Below are positions 19,083-30,330 of a DNA stretch of 64,000 nt, one piece after another (within the stretch, counting starts at the first letter, position 1; every line of letters begins with the position of its first letter). The stretch spans positions 17,131,001 to 17,195,000 of the forward strand of contig CM061240.1 in NCBI GenBank assembly GCA_030848705.1, given 5' to 3'. The position numbers and the translations under genes are program-made. The notes beneath the pieces were generated by a model. It was not told the origin of the DNA, searched no databases, and saw only the letters and a list, made by a program, of their open reading frames with translations. The stretch comes from Heracleum sosnowskyi (Eukaryota; Streptophyta; Magnoliopsida; Apiales; Apiaceae).

Positions 19083-19268
19083 TGTAATAAACCCCTTAAT
19101 ATTACGATTTAATGAACTCAGTCTACTGATAGCCCTCGAGCTTTGATTGAATTAGAATTACAAAGAGTGATAATAAAGTCGAATACAATCTGCAAGACTT
19201 TCGAGAGGTCTGCTCTCTCCCAGCCACCGCCTAGTAACTTGACTTAATTTCTGCATACCCTAGTTGCA
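19083..19268 (-). repeat. Chromovirus LTR b, shared by copies A and B
   Basis: Serves as the 5' LTR of copy A and the 3' LTR of copy B. Identical by eye to LTR c over 186 bp. Confidence 0.9.
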
Positions 19269-19325
19269 TCCCTCTTTCCTCTTTTATATGCCCCCTTCTT
19301 GCTTTTACCTCCTTGCCCCTTTTCT

Positions 19326-22300
19326 TCATTGCAGATTTCCCCCTTTGCCCTTGCCTTCTGTATTTACTTCTTTACCCTTCCACTTCTTTCTTGTATACGG
19401 AATTAGCTTTCGAATCTTTGTGCCGTTCATTACATTGCTCGCGGTCCAAAGTTTCACCTTGTCCTCAAGGTGGAAGGTAGGAAACCTAGCATCAATCGAT
19501 ATAGCATCTTCCCACGTAGCTTCAAACAACGGCAAATCTTTCCATTTAAGCAGTACCTCAGTCTGTGTAGAATCCCCCTGGCGAACGTCAAGTATCAGTT
19601 CTGGAACTGCCACCATTTCGAACTCCGCAGTTAACTGGTCAGGGATCATGGGGTTCGCTGGTAGAGGCCCAACAGCACGTTTAAGCTGAGAAACGTGAAA
19701 TACGGGGTAGATCTTGCTGGAATCCGGAAGCTGAAGCTTATAAGCAACTTGACCAATTCGTTGAACCACCGGAAAAGGTCCATAAAATCTTGCTGCCAGT
19801 TTTTCATATGGTCGTTTGGACAAGGAACGTTGGCGATAGGGCTGAAGTTTCACATAAACTTGTTGGCCGACCTCGAATTTTTCATCTCGCCGTTTTTTAT
19901 CAGCATGGAGCTTCATCTGCTGCTGGGCTTTAAGGAAATTGTACCGTAAGTCATCCAGAATTGCATCCCTTTCCTGCAACATAACCTCAATACTATCCAC
20001 TGGGGACTGTCCCCTGCCAAGACGCGTGACCACTGGGGGTTCCCGGCCATACAATACTTGAAATGGCGAGAACTTAGTAGACGTATGAGGAGATGTATTA
20101 TAAGAAAACTCTGCCCAGTGGAGCCATTTGGACCACGACTTTGGCTGACCCCCTGCGAAACATCTCAGATACGTTTCCAACAGCTTATTGACAATTTCTG
20201 TCTGACCATCTGTTTGCGGATGGTATGCAGTGCTTCGCTGTAGGGCGGTGCCTTGCAGACGAAATATTTCCTTCCAAAAACTACTGAGAAAGATTCGATC
20301 CCTATCGGAAACAATCGAAGCTGGAAACCCGTGTAACTTTACAATTTCCTTGACAAACACAGTTGCCACTGTCAATGCTGAAAACGGATGTCGAAGTGCT
20401 AAAAAATGTCCATATTTGGAGAATCGATCGATGACCACCAGAATGGTGTCCACTCCGTGTGACACGGGCAATCCTTCAATGAAGTCTAAGGAAATATCCT
20501 CCCACACTTGTAGTGGAATGGGCAGTGGCTGTAGCAGACCTGCTGGAACTTGTTGAGAGCTTTTGTGGCGCTGACAGATATCACAGTGTCGCACAAACTC
20601 CGTAACGTCTTTTCTCATTCCTACCCAGAACCAATTCACCGCAATTTTCAAGTAAGTCTTAACATCCCCTGTATGACCCCCCATTGGTGACCCATGATAC
20701 AACTGTAGTATGATTGGAATGAAATAAGATGTTCGTGGAATCACAAACCTGCCTTTGTAGAGCAACTTGTCGTCCCTCATACTGAATCCCACATGAGCTT
20801 TTGTATTCGAACTAATGTCGTGATGGATTTGCTGAAGCATCGGGTCCTGTTTGACCTCCAAGTCCAATCTTGACCAATCAATTTCGGACACCGACAGCAG
20901 TGCCCCAAACTCTATTTTTCCTCCATCCTTTCGAGATAACGCATCAGCCACTCTGTTCGAACTTCCAGGTTTAAACTGCACCTCAAAAGAGAACCCCAAC
21001 AATTTAGTTACCCATTTTTGGTACTCAACCCCAACTTCTCTTTGCTGCATTATAAAACGCAAGCTTTGTTGATCCGTTTTTACCACAAAATGCCGTCCTA
21101 AGAGGTAGTGGCGCCACTTTTGCACCGCCAAGCAAATGGCCATTAATTCTTTTTCATAAATTGATTTCAGTTGTGCCTTTTGGCCCAATAACTTACTGAA
21201 AAAAGCCACCGGCCTGTTGTCTTGCATCAACACTGCCCCCAATCCAAATCCCGAAGCATCAGTCTCTAACACGAAGTTTTTAGTGAAATCGGGTAACACC
21301 AGTACTGGAGGGCTCACCATTGCCTGTTTCAGCTCATTAAAAGCCACTGTGGCCGCATCCGACCATCCATACGCATCTTTTTTGAGTTGTGCTGTAAGTG
21401 GTTGTGCAATATGAGCGTACTTCGAGATAAACTTTCTGTAATACCCCGTTAAACCCAAAAATCCACGTAGTTCCTTTAGGTTCTTCGGCAGATTCCATTC
21501 GAGGATAGCTCGCACTTTATCCCCATCCACAGCCACCCCTTCAGCTGAAATGATGTGCCCCAAATAAGCAACTGTTTCCTTGCCAAACTCGCACTTTTTT
21601 TGATTGATTACTAAACTGTTCTGCCTTAACTGGTTCAGTACTAACTCCATATGTTGGCTATGCTCCTCCACTGACTTACTATAAACAAGTATGTCATCAA
21701 AAAAGACCAACACGAACTTTCGGAGAAACGGTCGAAATACGTCATTCATGAGGGATTGGAATGTCGCGGGACCGTTCATTAATCCGAACGGTAAAACCAA
21801 GAACTCATAATGGCCATCGTGCGTCCGGAACGCTGTTTTGTGGGTGTCTTGGGGTTTGACCAGAATTTGATGATACCCCGCTTTGAGATCAAGCTTAGAA
21901 AAAATGACTGCCCCATGTAGTTCGTCGAGAAGTTCGTCTATCACGGGAATGGGATACTTATCGGGAACCGTTTCTTTGTTCAGGCCGCGGTAGTCGACGC
22001 AGAAACGCTATGACCCATCTTTTTTTTGACCAGTAGCACGGGACTCGAATACGGGCTGCACGACGGTTTAATTATCCCTGCAGCCAGCATCTCCTGTATC
22101 AACCATTCGATCTCGTCTTTTTGACACTGAGGATATCTGTATGGCCGAACTCCCACGGGATTTGACCCTTCCTTGAGTACTATCGCATGTTCGTGCCCTC
22201 GAGACGGAGGTAAGCCTCGGGGTGTGTCAAAAATGCGACTATACTTCTCAATTACTGACTGCAAAAACTCGGGAACCCTGGGTCCTGCCTCTGTCCCCCC

Positions 22301-24307
22301 CTTTGCTACTTGTATTTTTTCCACCAAGTTCAACTCGACATAGTATCCTGTCTTTTCCTTCCTTAGAGTTTTCAACATCGCCTTTATAGAGATTTGAGAA
22401 TGAACCAGTGACGAATCGCCCACCAATGTAATCGTTCGACCCCCAAATTCAAACTGCATAACCTGTGTCTTCCAATTATTGATCACTGTCCCCAATGTCT
22501 CGAGCCATTGTACCCCCAAGATGATATCGGAATTTCCCAACTCGAGTGGCAACATATCCACCATGATCTCCACACTCCCATCCAATATCAACTCCACCCC
22601 TTTACATAATCCTTGCCCCCTAATAGTTTCTCCATTCCCCAGTGAAACGCCAAATCCCCCCACATTGGCTACGGTAATCCCTAATTCCTCAACCACCGAT
22701 AGGGATATGAAGTTATGGGTGGCACCGGGATCTATCAACACCACGACCTCCTTACCTTTCACACTTCCCCGCAATTTCATGGTCTTAGGATTAGATAAGC
22801 CAATAATAGAATTTAAAGATACTTCTGGTTGAGCTGTTACCTCTGGTTCTTGTTCCGGTGTAGGTGACATGGGTGATTCACTCCCTGAATACTCTGTCCC
22901 TTCCTCCTCTTCCTCTTCCATCACTAATACGCTCAACTCCCTTCTCCTGCATCGATGTCCAATGGACCATTTCTCGTCGCACCGGAAACAAAGCCCCTTG
23001 GCCCTTTTGTCTTGTAATTCCTTGTCTGAGAGACGTCTCATCTCGCCGCCTAATTTTACTGAACTGGTGGGAACTGTTTGCCTTGGGGAATTTACCGATC
23101 CATGAGACTCACTCGACTGTGTGGCCCAACTTCTTATGGACGTGGGGCTGGAATGATTGGAAAACACCACAGACCCTCCCTGACTAGGTTGTTTGAATGA
23201 CCCCGACGAATACTGCCCATTCTTAAAAAAACTGACTCCATTTTTCTTGAGTCCACTTACTTTATTGCGTTCCTCGACACGTAAAGCCAACTCCATAGCC
23301 TGCTCGAGGCTGACCGGATTTAGTAAACGTATTTCCACCCTTATCTCTTCTTTTAAACCATTCAAAAACTGCCCCAACAGGATCTCCTCAGATAAACGAT
23401 CCAAGGGCGCGGCTGTCTCTATAAATTTCCTGCGGTACTCCGCGACTGTCGTCGTCTGCGTTGTAGCTAACCACTGTTCACACAAGGACCCCCCACTCGA
23501 CGGTCTAAACTGCCTCAGCATAAACTCCCTTAGTTCATCCCACCTCCTGATGGGGCGTCTCTTGTTTTCCCACTGAAACCATCGTAACGCGTCACCCTCA
23601 AGTGCTACCACCACCGCTTCCAGTTTCTCAACCTCAGTCAGTCGATAAAAACTGAAATATCTCTCAATACGCATGACCCACCCATCGGGATCAACTCCGT
23701 CAAACACCGGCATATCCAACTTCCGATATCGCCACCCCCGAGTCCCCCCAGGCACGCCACCTCCAACTCCCATACCTTCATTTCCCCCATGACCACCATT
23801 TCCCCCATATCCTCCAAATCCCCCATAGCCCCCACCATCAAACATGTGGCCGCTTCCCCCTTCTATTTGTCTTCCCCCAACTCCTATCCCAAAGCTGTCA
23901 CTCCCCACCATCGCCGCCATAGAACTTGGCGAAGCGAGTATTTTGTTGATACTCCCTTCTGTTTTGTTTATCAACGGTACTTGACTCCCTTGAGCTCCTG
24001 TCATAGTAGATCTCATCTCGGTTTGAAACTTCAACTGGTCGTTCTTAATGGAGTTTATCAAGGTTTCGTGATACTCGCGCGTGCGCTGCACGCGTCCCTC
24101 CAAACGCCCTGCCAGGGAGTCTAGGTCTGCCCCCAATTGTTTTGCAACCTTAGACTGCCCTTCAATTAGTAATTCCGACAGGGAGTGATGCATCGCCTCT
24201 ACCGCTCTTTCCACCGCTTTCGACACCATCCCTGAAATCGCCTCCTCTAACCCCACTATCTTTTCTTCGATTTGATCCACCCGTTGTGCTACTGTTGGCG
24301 GCCCCAT
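19326..24307 (-). pseudogene. Chromovirus copy B gag-pol, two linked breaks
   Basis: Same domain order as copy A. Gag-PR and the start of RT run from 24307 to 21980; the rest of RT, RNase H, IN and chromodomain form one frame ending in TGA at 19326-19328. Two lesions sit within 20 bases: a TGG-to-TAG change (plus strand CTA, 22008-22010) and loss of one T from a homopolymer near 22020 (nine T in copy A, eight here). The protease motif again reads D-P-G (Pro codon 22727-22729). The chromodomain is intact here, and a Lys-rich tail follows. Apart from these lesions it is the best-preserved copy. Confidence 0.9.
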
Positions 24308-24319
24308 CGCAGATCGAGT

Positions 24320-24331
24320 GCTCTGATACCA
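24320..24331 (-). other. Primer-binding site of chromovirus copy B
   Basis: TGGTATCAGAGC on the minus strand, two bases from LTR c; initiator tRNA-Met type. Confidence 0.85.
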
Positions 24332-24333
24332 CT

Positions 24334-24519
24334 TGTAATAAACCCCTTAATATTACGATTTAATGAACTCAGTCTACTGATAGCCCTCGAGCTTTGATTG
24401 AATTAGAATTACAAAGAGTGATAATAAAGTCGAATACAATCTGCAAGACTTTCGAGAGGTCTGCTCTCTCCCAGCCACCGCCTAGTAACTTGACTTAATT
24501 TCTGCATACCCTAGTTGCA
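24334..24519 (-). repeat. Chromovirus LTR c, shared by copies B and C
   Basis: 5' LTR of copy B and 3' LTR of copy C, 186 bp, identical by eye to LTR b. Confidence 0.9.
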
Positions 24520-24575
24520 TCCCTCTTTCCTCTTTTATATGCCCCTTCTTGCTTTTACCTCCTTGCCCCTTTTCT

Positions 24576-26372
24576 TCATTGCAGATTTCCCCCTTTGCCC
24601 TTGCCTTCTGTATTTACTTCTTTACCCTTCCACTTCTTTCTTGTATACGGAATTAGCTTTCGAATCTTTGTGCCGTTCATTACATTGCTCGCGGTCCAAA
24701 GTTTCACCTTGTCCTCAAGGTGGAAGGTAGGAAACCTAGCATCAATCGATATAGCATCTTCCCACGTAGCTTCAAACAACGGCAAATCTTTCCATTTAAG
24801 CAGTACCTCAGTCTGTGTAGAATCCCCCTGGCGAACGTCAAGTATCAGTTCTGGAACTGCCACCATTTCGAACTCCGCAGTTAACTGGTCAGGGATCATG
24901 GGGTTCGCTGGTAGAGGCCCAACAGCACGTTTAAGCTGAGAAACGTGAAATACGGGGTGGATCTTGCTGGAATCCGGAAGCTGAAGCTTATAAGCAACTT
25001 GACCAATTCGTTGAACCACCGGAAAAGGTCCATAAAATATTGCTGCCAGTTTTTCATATGGTCGTTTGGACAAGGAACGTTGGCGATAGGGCTGAAGTTT
25101 CACATAAACTTGTTGGCCGACCTCGAATTTTTCATCTCGCCGTTTTTTATCAGCATGGAGCTTCATCTGCTGCTGGGCTTTAAGCAAATTGTACCGTAAG
25201 TCATCCAGAATTGCATCCCTTTCCTGCAACATAACCTCAATACTATCCACTGGGGACTGTCCCCTGCCAAGACGCGTGACCACTGGGGGTTCCCGGCCAT
25301 ACAATACTTGAAATGGCGAGAACTTAGTAGACGTATGAGGAGATGTATTATAAGAAAACTCTGTCCAGTGGAGCCATTTGGACCATGACTTTGGCTGACC
25401 CCCTGCGAAACATCTCAGATACGTTTCCAACAGCTTATTGACAATTTCCGTCTGACCATCTGTTTGCGGATGGTATGCAGTGCTTCGCTGTAGGGCGGTG
25501 CCTTGTAGACGAAATATTTCCTTCCAAAAACTACTGAGAAAGATTCGATCCCTATCGGAAACAATCGAAGCTGGAAACCCGTGTAACTTTACAATTTCCT
25601 TGACAAACACAATTTCCACTGTCAATGCTGAAAACGGATGTCGAAGTGCTAAAAAATGTCCATATTTGGAGAATCGATCGATGACCACCAGAATGGTGTC
25701 CACTCCGTGTGACACGGGCAATCCTTCAATGAAGTCTAAGGAAATATCCTCCCACACTCGTAGTGGAATGGGCAGTGGCTGTAGCAGACCTGCTGGAACT
25801 TGTTGAGAGCTTTTGTGGCGCTGACAGATATCACAGTGTCGCACAAACTCCGTAACGTCTTTCCTCATTCCTACCCAGAACCAATTCACCGCAATTTTCA
25901 AGTAAGTCTTAACATCCCCTGTATGACCCCCCATTGGTGACCCATGATACAACTGTAGTATGATTGGAATGAAATAAGATGTTCGTGGAATCACAAACCT
26001 GCCTTTGTAGAGCAACTTGTCGTCCCTCATACTGAATCCCACATGAGCTTTTGTATTCGAACTAATGTCGTGATGGATTTGCTGAAGCATCGGGTCCTGT
26101 TTGACCTCCAAGTCCAATCTTGACCAATCAATTTCGGACACCGACAGCAGTGCCCCAAACTCTATTTTTCCTCCATCCTTTCGAGATAACGCATCAGCCA
26201 CTCTCTTCGAACTTCCAGGTTTAAACTGCACCTCAAAAGAGAACCCAGAATTCCCAACCGTGAATGTTCGGTTAAATATGGCCTTTATGGTGTAGTCCTC
26301 TTCACCCTTCAACAAGGCTGCAAATTCATATTTCACTGCACAACTCGCAGATCCATTTGCTTTCATTCCCAA
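24576..26372 (-). CDS. Chimeric ORF: POB1/LRB-like C-terminal segment fused to chromovirus RNase H end, integrase and chromodomain
   Basis: A 598-codon frame without stops. Residues 1-43 are from the POB1/LRB-like gene (GMKANGSASCAVKYEF, then FNRTFTVGNSG). At about 26246 the sequence switches in frame to the chromovirus (FSFEVQFKPGSS...), continuing through the RNase H tail, HHCC finger, D-D-E integrase and chromodomain (ELILDVR...KWKDL) to TGA at 24576. The 5' part of chromovirus copy C (gag, PR, RT) is absent. IN motifs SDRD and HPQTDGQTE are intact. The upstream host exon has an in-frame TGA at 26385-26387, so a product would have to start inside this frame. Probably an accident of a deletion. 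Confidence 0.7.
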   Translation of the reverse strand: MGMKANGSASCAVKYEFAALLKGEEDYTIKAIFNRTFTVGNSGFSFEVQFKPGSSKRVADALSRKDGGKIEFGALLSVSEIDWSRLDLEVKQDPMLQQIHHDISSNTKAHVGFSMRDDKLLYKGRFVIPRTSYFIPIILQLYHGSPMGGHTGDVKTYLKIAVNWFWVGMRKDVTEFVRHCDICQRHKSSQQVPAGLLQPLPIPLRVWEDISLDFIEGLPVSHGVDTILVVIDRFSKYGHFLALRHPFSALTVEIVFVKEIVKLHGFPASIVSDRDRIFLSSFWKEIFRLQGTALQRSTAYHPQTDGQTEIVNKLLETYLRCFAGGQPKSWSKWLHWTEFSYNTSPHTSTKFSPFQVLYGREPPVVTRLGRGQSPVDSIEVMLQERDAILDDLRYNLLKAQQQMKLHADKKRRDEKFEVGQQVYVKLQPYRQRSLSKRPYEKLAAIFYGPFPVVQRIGQVAYKLQLPDSSKIHPVFHVSQLKRAVGPLPANPMIPDQLTAEFEMVAVPELILDVRQGDSTQTEVLLKWKDLPLFEATWEDAISIDARFPTFHLEDKVKLWTASNVMNGTKIRKLIPYTRKKWKGKEVNTEGKGKGGNLQ

Positions 26373-26632
26373 GTAGATCCCAAATCATTGTGATATATTT
26401 TTGTTTCCCGGGTTGTTGTAGTAAGATGACAGAAAAAAACCCTGCTCACCGAGATAAAACGGTTCTGAGATAATTTTTCCATCAGGGTATAAACGTAAAC
26501 ACTCTTCCCGCTTTAGGTCCAGATACACAACACAATGATGATGAGGAAATTTAAGTTCAACCACTTGGACAGGCCGATACATGTATGCCCGTTCCACAAA
26601 ACTGCGATCTGCGTTGACAATGGTGTCACCTG

Positions 26633-27728
26633 CTACATGTATGCCCGAAGCCAGTTGGCACTTTTTATTAGAAAATGGAAAGTTTCAGGCATATTTTAAA
26701 TATGTTCTTGATGTAATTTCCGGAAACTAACAATTGGAGGTTGTTCCTTGTAATGAGGACTTAAACTTTCATGTTTGGATCTAAGACATTTTCTTAGTGT
26801 AATCCATAAATAAATTGAGTTGAAATAGGTTGCTTGAAATGGGTTATGTGGGTTGGTTATTTTGAAATAACTTGTATCCCACATAGAAATGGTAATGAGA
26901 GGTTGGTGGGTTTATATAGAACCATGTGCAAGAGTAGTGTACAACTACTAAGGCATGTGGGTGTGCATGGTGTTATTATGTGCCTCACGCGCACACACAC
27001 GCCACGTCACGACACGACACGACTCGACTCGGGTCGGGTCGGGCCGGGTCGAAGGGCGAATGTCTCGGCGTCTCGCGTACGCGAGGCGACCTGGGCGGGG
27101 AATTTTATTACCTGTTTATTTAATATTATTTATTGATTTAATTTAACAGTATCAATATTTATTTGTAACAGCTATACGAACTGGCCTGATAGAGTTAAAT
27201 CCTGATGGCAGGTCTAGTCCTTACGAAATCCATGGCTTGACTTCAGTAGTGATGATGATCAAATCCTGATGGACTAGGAAATCCTGACTGAAATATAACT
27301 GATATTAAATACTGATGACAACTGTTATGATAATTAAATAAGAATATTTAGTATTAAATATCATATCTTCAGTTACAATATTTGGGCGGTTACATTTTAT
27401 TTTGTATTTTATATATACAAAACAAAACATTTGACAGGATATAGAGCATATACGTAACTGTGAAAAACCCTAGCAAAGATATTCTTCTCTCTCTCTCACA
27501 ACACAATACAGAATCTACATAGGTTTTTGGGCGAACTGAGGTGCAGGTCGCTGTTGATCATTGCCATATCTGTGAGTGGATTGATCTGTGTTGTTTTATC
27601 CTAGAAGTGATATTGCTGCAACCCAACACAGCGTAAGTGGGGCAATAATCTCTTCAAGAACAGTCAAGACTTCTCTAAGGCTTGGCGACTCAGCTGTTTA
27701 TTATCTATCAGTACTTGTTAAAAGCTAC
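26633..27728. mobile_element. Intron of the POB1/LRB-like gene containing an LTR-like insertion
   Basis: The intron is bounded on the minus strand by GTAGCT (27728) and a GTAGCAG acceptor (26633). Most of it, from about 26700 to 27690, reads on the plus strand like a plant copia LTR. It has a TATATAG core-promoter context near 26914, a CpG-dense U3/R block at 26990-27100, repeated AATCCTGATG words near 27200-27260, and an R-U5-like end with CAGCGTAAGTGGGGCAATAA and CTTCAAGAACAG. No polypurine tract, primer site or coding part is present, so it would be a solo LTR. I could not find clear TG...CA ends with a target duplication. Confidence 0.45.
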
Positions 27729-28055
27729 AGAGAGATAAGTGTTCTTTCTTGTCTTGAAAAATAGGGCCTCAACAACAATTTTGGATGCAACTTCAGGACT
27801 AAAGTTGGTGTCGGTTAAAACTGTTTTTAACTTTTGGCTAGTCATGTGTGGGAACCGAATGAGGTGGCACAGGCGTGTCTCCAGTATTCCCCTTCTTTCT
27901 TCCAGTTGTGGGTAGTGAAGTTCCGCCCACTTCAGCACAAAATCATAAACATCATTTTCTGAAGGTACCTGAATATCATCACATGATAGGATAGTCTCCA
28001 CTCCAGCTAAAGACAGGTTTAAGAATTGGTTTTCGAATCTAGTAAATTTGCACAA

Positions 28056-28612
28056 AGTATCAGTTCAATATTCACAATGTTGGATGAGGTAGCAAGCAAA
28101 AACAGAATGCAGAGTAATCTAATCATGCAGATGTGATCAAACAAGTGTAAATCAATGAGTTATTCTGGGTCTCTTCAACTCATAAAATCAGTGTTGTTTA
28201 CAATTCAAGGATTTTAGACATCCTATCGGTTCTTGCCAGAAAAATTCTAAAGTTAGTATAATCAAATTTAAACATTTAAGTCCTGTCAAATTTATTTATT
28301 TAACATTTAAGCCTTTTCTGAATTTTAAAAATTAGTTAAATTTTTTTAATAAGCCCCATTTAAAATTTTAGTAGTAGTTCAGCCCCGGGTCATTTGAAAT
28401 CCCACTTCCAGCACTGGTTTCAACTTTCAAGTACCCTTATTTTGGTTGATTTTGTAGCATAAAACTTATAGCTAAAATTAATATAACAAAATTTAGCAAA
28501 AAAAAAACACATTAATATAACAAGCATGATTCCGTTTTTAAGAACACTATGTATTCTTTAAAGATTCAACTAGCAACAATAAACAAAGTACGAAAAAATC
28601 TAGAGCTCTTAC
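28056..28612. other. Intron 1 of the POB1/LRB-like gene
   Basis: AT-rich sequence between the GTAAGA donor at 28612 and the BACK exon. The exact acceptor is not clear; no insertion was recognised. Confidence 0.5.
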
Positions 28613-28939
28613 TTGTTTTTGTCGTTAAAGGTAACAACAATAAACTATTTTGCTGAATCAGCAAGCCGCTGAAATGCATCAGAAAGCAAAACACTAGACA
28701 GACGATCCAAGCAGCTAAGAGCAAACTCACAAGTCATAGGAAGCTTATTTAGTCGCTGGCTACAGTACTGTATACATGAGGCAACCCGATCAGAGAAATT
28801 GGGGTTGTCGAAAGCAAAATCAAAGTTACTAGCAACAACATTGGAATCCATTAATAGTTACTTGAGGGCGCAGACGTTCGACCAAATAAGGACAGGGGAA
28901 GAGAAAACAGAGAGAATTGCGGGGCAAGAGAAGTGTAAC

Positions 28940-30322
28940 AAGGGCTGTAATTCGAACCGAGTTCGAGATTGTTATAGTCGAGCTCGAGTTTTTTTTGCCG
29001 AGTCGAGTCGAGCCGAGCATAAAACTAATCGAGCTTGAAATGGGTGTTCTAGTTCGGCTTCTGACTTAACCGAGTCGAACTCGAGCCGCTCGCGAGTTTT
29101 CGAGCTTAACGAGCTTTTAGACGAGCTTTCGAGCTAAACGAGCTTTTTAACGAGTTTTCGAGCTATCGGGTTCTTATCGAGTTTGTCGAGCCTACCGAGC
29201 CTACCGAGCTTTTTACTGGATTTTCAGAAAAAATATTATATTTTTCCCCTATTAATAATGACAAATAAATTTTGAAAATAACAATGTGTTATATTCAAAT
29301 AATCTAAAACAAATTTTACTCCGCACATTCAAATAATCAAATGTGATTTGGTTGTACACTTGTACGTGTCACTTAATGACTTAATGTGAATTGTTAATAG
29401 TATGTTAGTATTGATAATTAACTTTTCAAATCATGTAAATAAGTTGATATCTTCTCGTTTGTTCATATTTCATTTTTTGTCTCGAAATTGCTATAATTGA
29501 TATATCTTAAAAATTCATTATAATAATAATAATAATAATATGTGAATCTTATTACCTTTGTCCGGGGAATATTTTTTTATTTAATTACTTTTCTAAAACA
29601 AATATCCATAATATACACTAAATCATACGTAATTACATAAATTATTTTTGTAATTAAATAAAAATATATTAAACTACGATACCACGACTATAAAAAATAA
29701 ATAAAACAACAATATTATATAGGTAAGTAGTAACTAGTAAGGAGAATGAAATAAGTACATCAAATCTCTATGTCTTCGTATTATTTCATCTCTAAAGAAG
29801 AATGAAAAAACAGTTTGAAGGATTATCTTAATCTTTAAATTACACTGTTGTAGTTCGAGTAGTAGCATTAACATGATTTATGTGCATCTTGCAAAAGTCA
29901 TCTCAAGTTATTAACAAATATAATAACATATTAAATACATAATATATGAAAATAATATCAAGTTATTAATACAAATATTAAAAACATAAAAAAAAAAAAA
30001 GAATTCATGTTATAGGTGTCTAAGTGATAATATATATAAAAATTTTATGATACAAAAGTTTTTTTATTTAAATAACATTACAAATATTAATAAATAATAA
30101 TAAATAATTATAAAAATATAATCGAGTTCGAGCTCGAGCCGAGTTCGAGTTCAAGCTAATCGAGTCGAGCTCGAGTCGAGCTCACAAAAACTCGGCTCGG
30201 CTCGAGTTTTTAATCGAGCCCAAAAGTTTGTTCAAGCTCGATTTTGTTAAAATTTTCGAGTCGAGCTAATCGAGCCGAGCCCAAGACGAGCTCAAAAAAG
30301 CTCGGCTCAAATTAGAGCCTTA
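28940..30322. mobile_element. Non-autonomous hAT-type DNA transposon
   Basis: Flanked by a perfect 8-bp direct duplication AGTGTAAC (28932-28939 and 30323-30330), the hAT signature. Ends are imperfect inverted repeats: AAGGGCTGTAATTCGAACCG on the left and, reverse-complemented, TAAGGCTCTAATTTGAGCCG on the right. Both subterminal regions (about 28955-29215 and 30120-30315) are dense in CGAG/CTCG words such as GAGCTCGAG, the usual arrangement of transposase-binding sites. The 900-base centre is very AT rich and codes for nothing seen. It sits 88 bases upstream of the ATG of the POB1/LRB-like gene. Confidence 0.85.
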
Positions 30323-30330
30323 AGTGTAAC

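Larger units (their letters stand above)
13833..26246 (-). mobile_element. Tandem array of a Ty3/gypsy chromovirus (Reina-like): three LTRs, two full and one truncated internal region
   Basis: Three LTRs of 186 bp start at 13833, 19083 and 24334 (period 5,250-5,251). Between them lie two complete internal regions, plus a third broken at 26246. All are on the minus strand and nearly identical by eye. Each internal region has an initiator-Met primer site, gag, PR, RT, RNase H, IN and a C-terminal chromodomain. Short LTRs and a 5-kb unit suit the Reina-type chromoviruses, but the lineage is inferred. Sharing of LTRs between neighbours (no flanking duplications inside the array) points to LTR-LTR unequal exchange. 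Confidence 0.9.
26246..28851 (-). pseudogene. POB1/LRB-like BTB-BACK gene, BTB domain missing, truncated by the chromovirus array
   Basis: Resembles Arabidopsis POB1/LRB, substrate adaptors for CUL3 ubiquitin ligases. Exon 1 (28851-28613) starts MDSN...FAFDNPNFSDR as the family does, then jumps in frame to VASCIQYCSQRL, the end of the BTB domain; the roughly 180 residues between, including the BTB fold, are missing. A TAG (28645-28647) stands where the family has Gln, followed by a GTAAGA donor. Exon 2 (about 28060-27729) encodes BACK (SLAGVETILSCDDIQV... LKWAELHYPQLEERR). Exon 3 (26632-26246) encodes SFVERAYMYRPVQVVE... DLKREECLRLYPDG and is interrupted by TGA at 26385-26387. The C-terminal end of the gene is lost at the array. 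Non-functional as a CUL3 adaptor. Confidence 0.8.

Noticed and set aside
19264..19689. 141-codon plus-strand ORF at the chromovirus 3' end
   Set aside because: Antisense of the chromodomain and purine tract; hydrophobic low-complexity product from the CT-rich strand.
26834..27136. 100-codon plus-strand ORF in the intron of the POB1/LRB-like gene
   Set aside because: Runs through the CpG-dense LTR-like block, is Arg/Thr-repetitive and has no family resemblance.
28829..29038. Small ORFs on both strands at the hAT left end
   Set aside because: They cross the transposon boundary at 28940 and reflect CGAG repeats.
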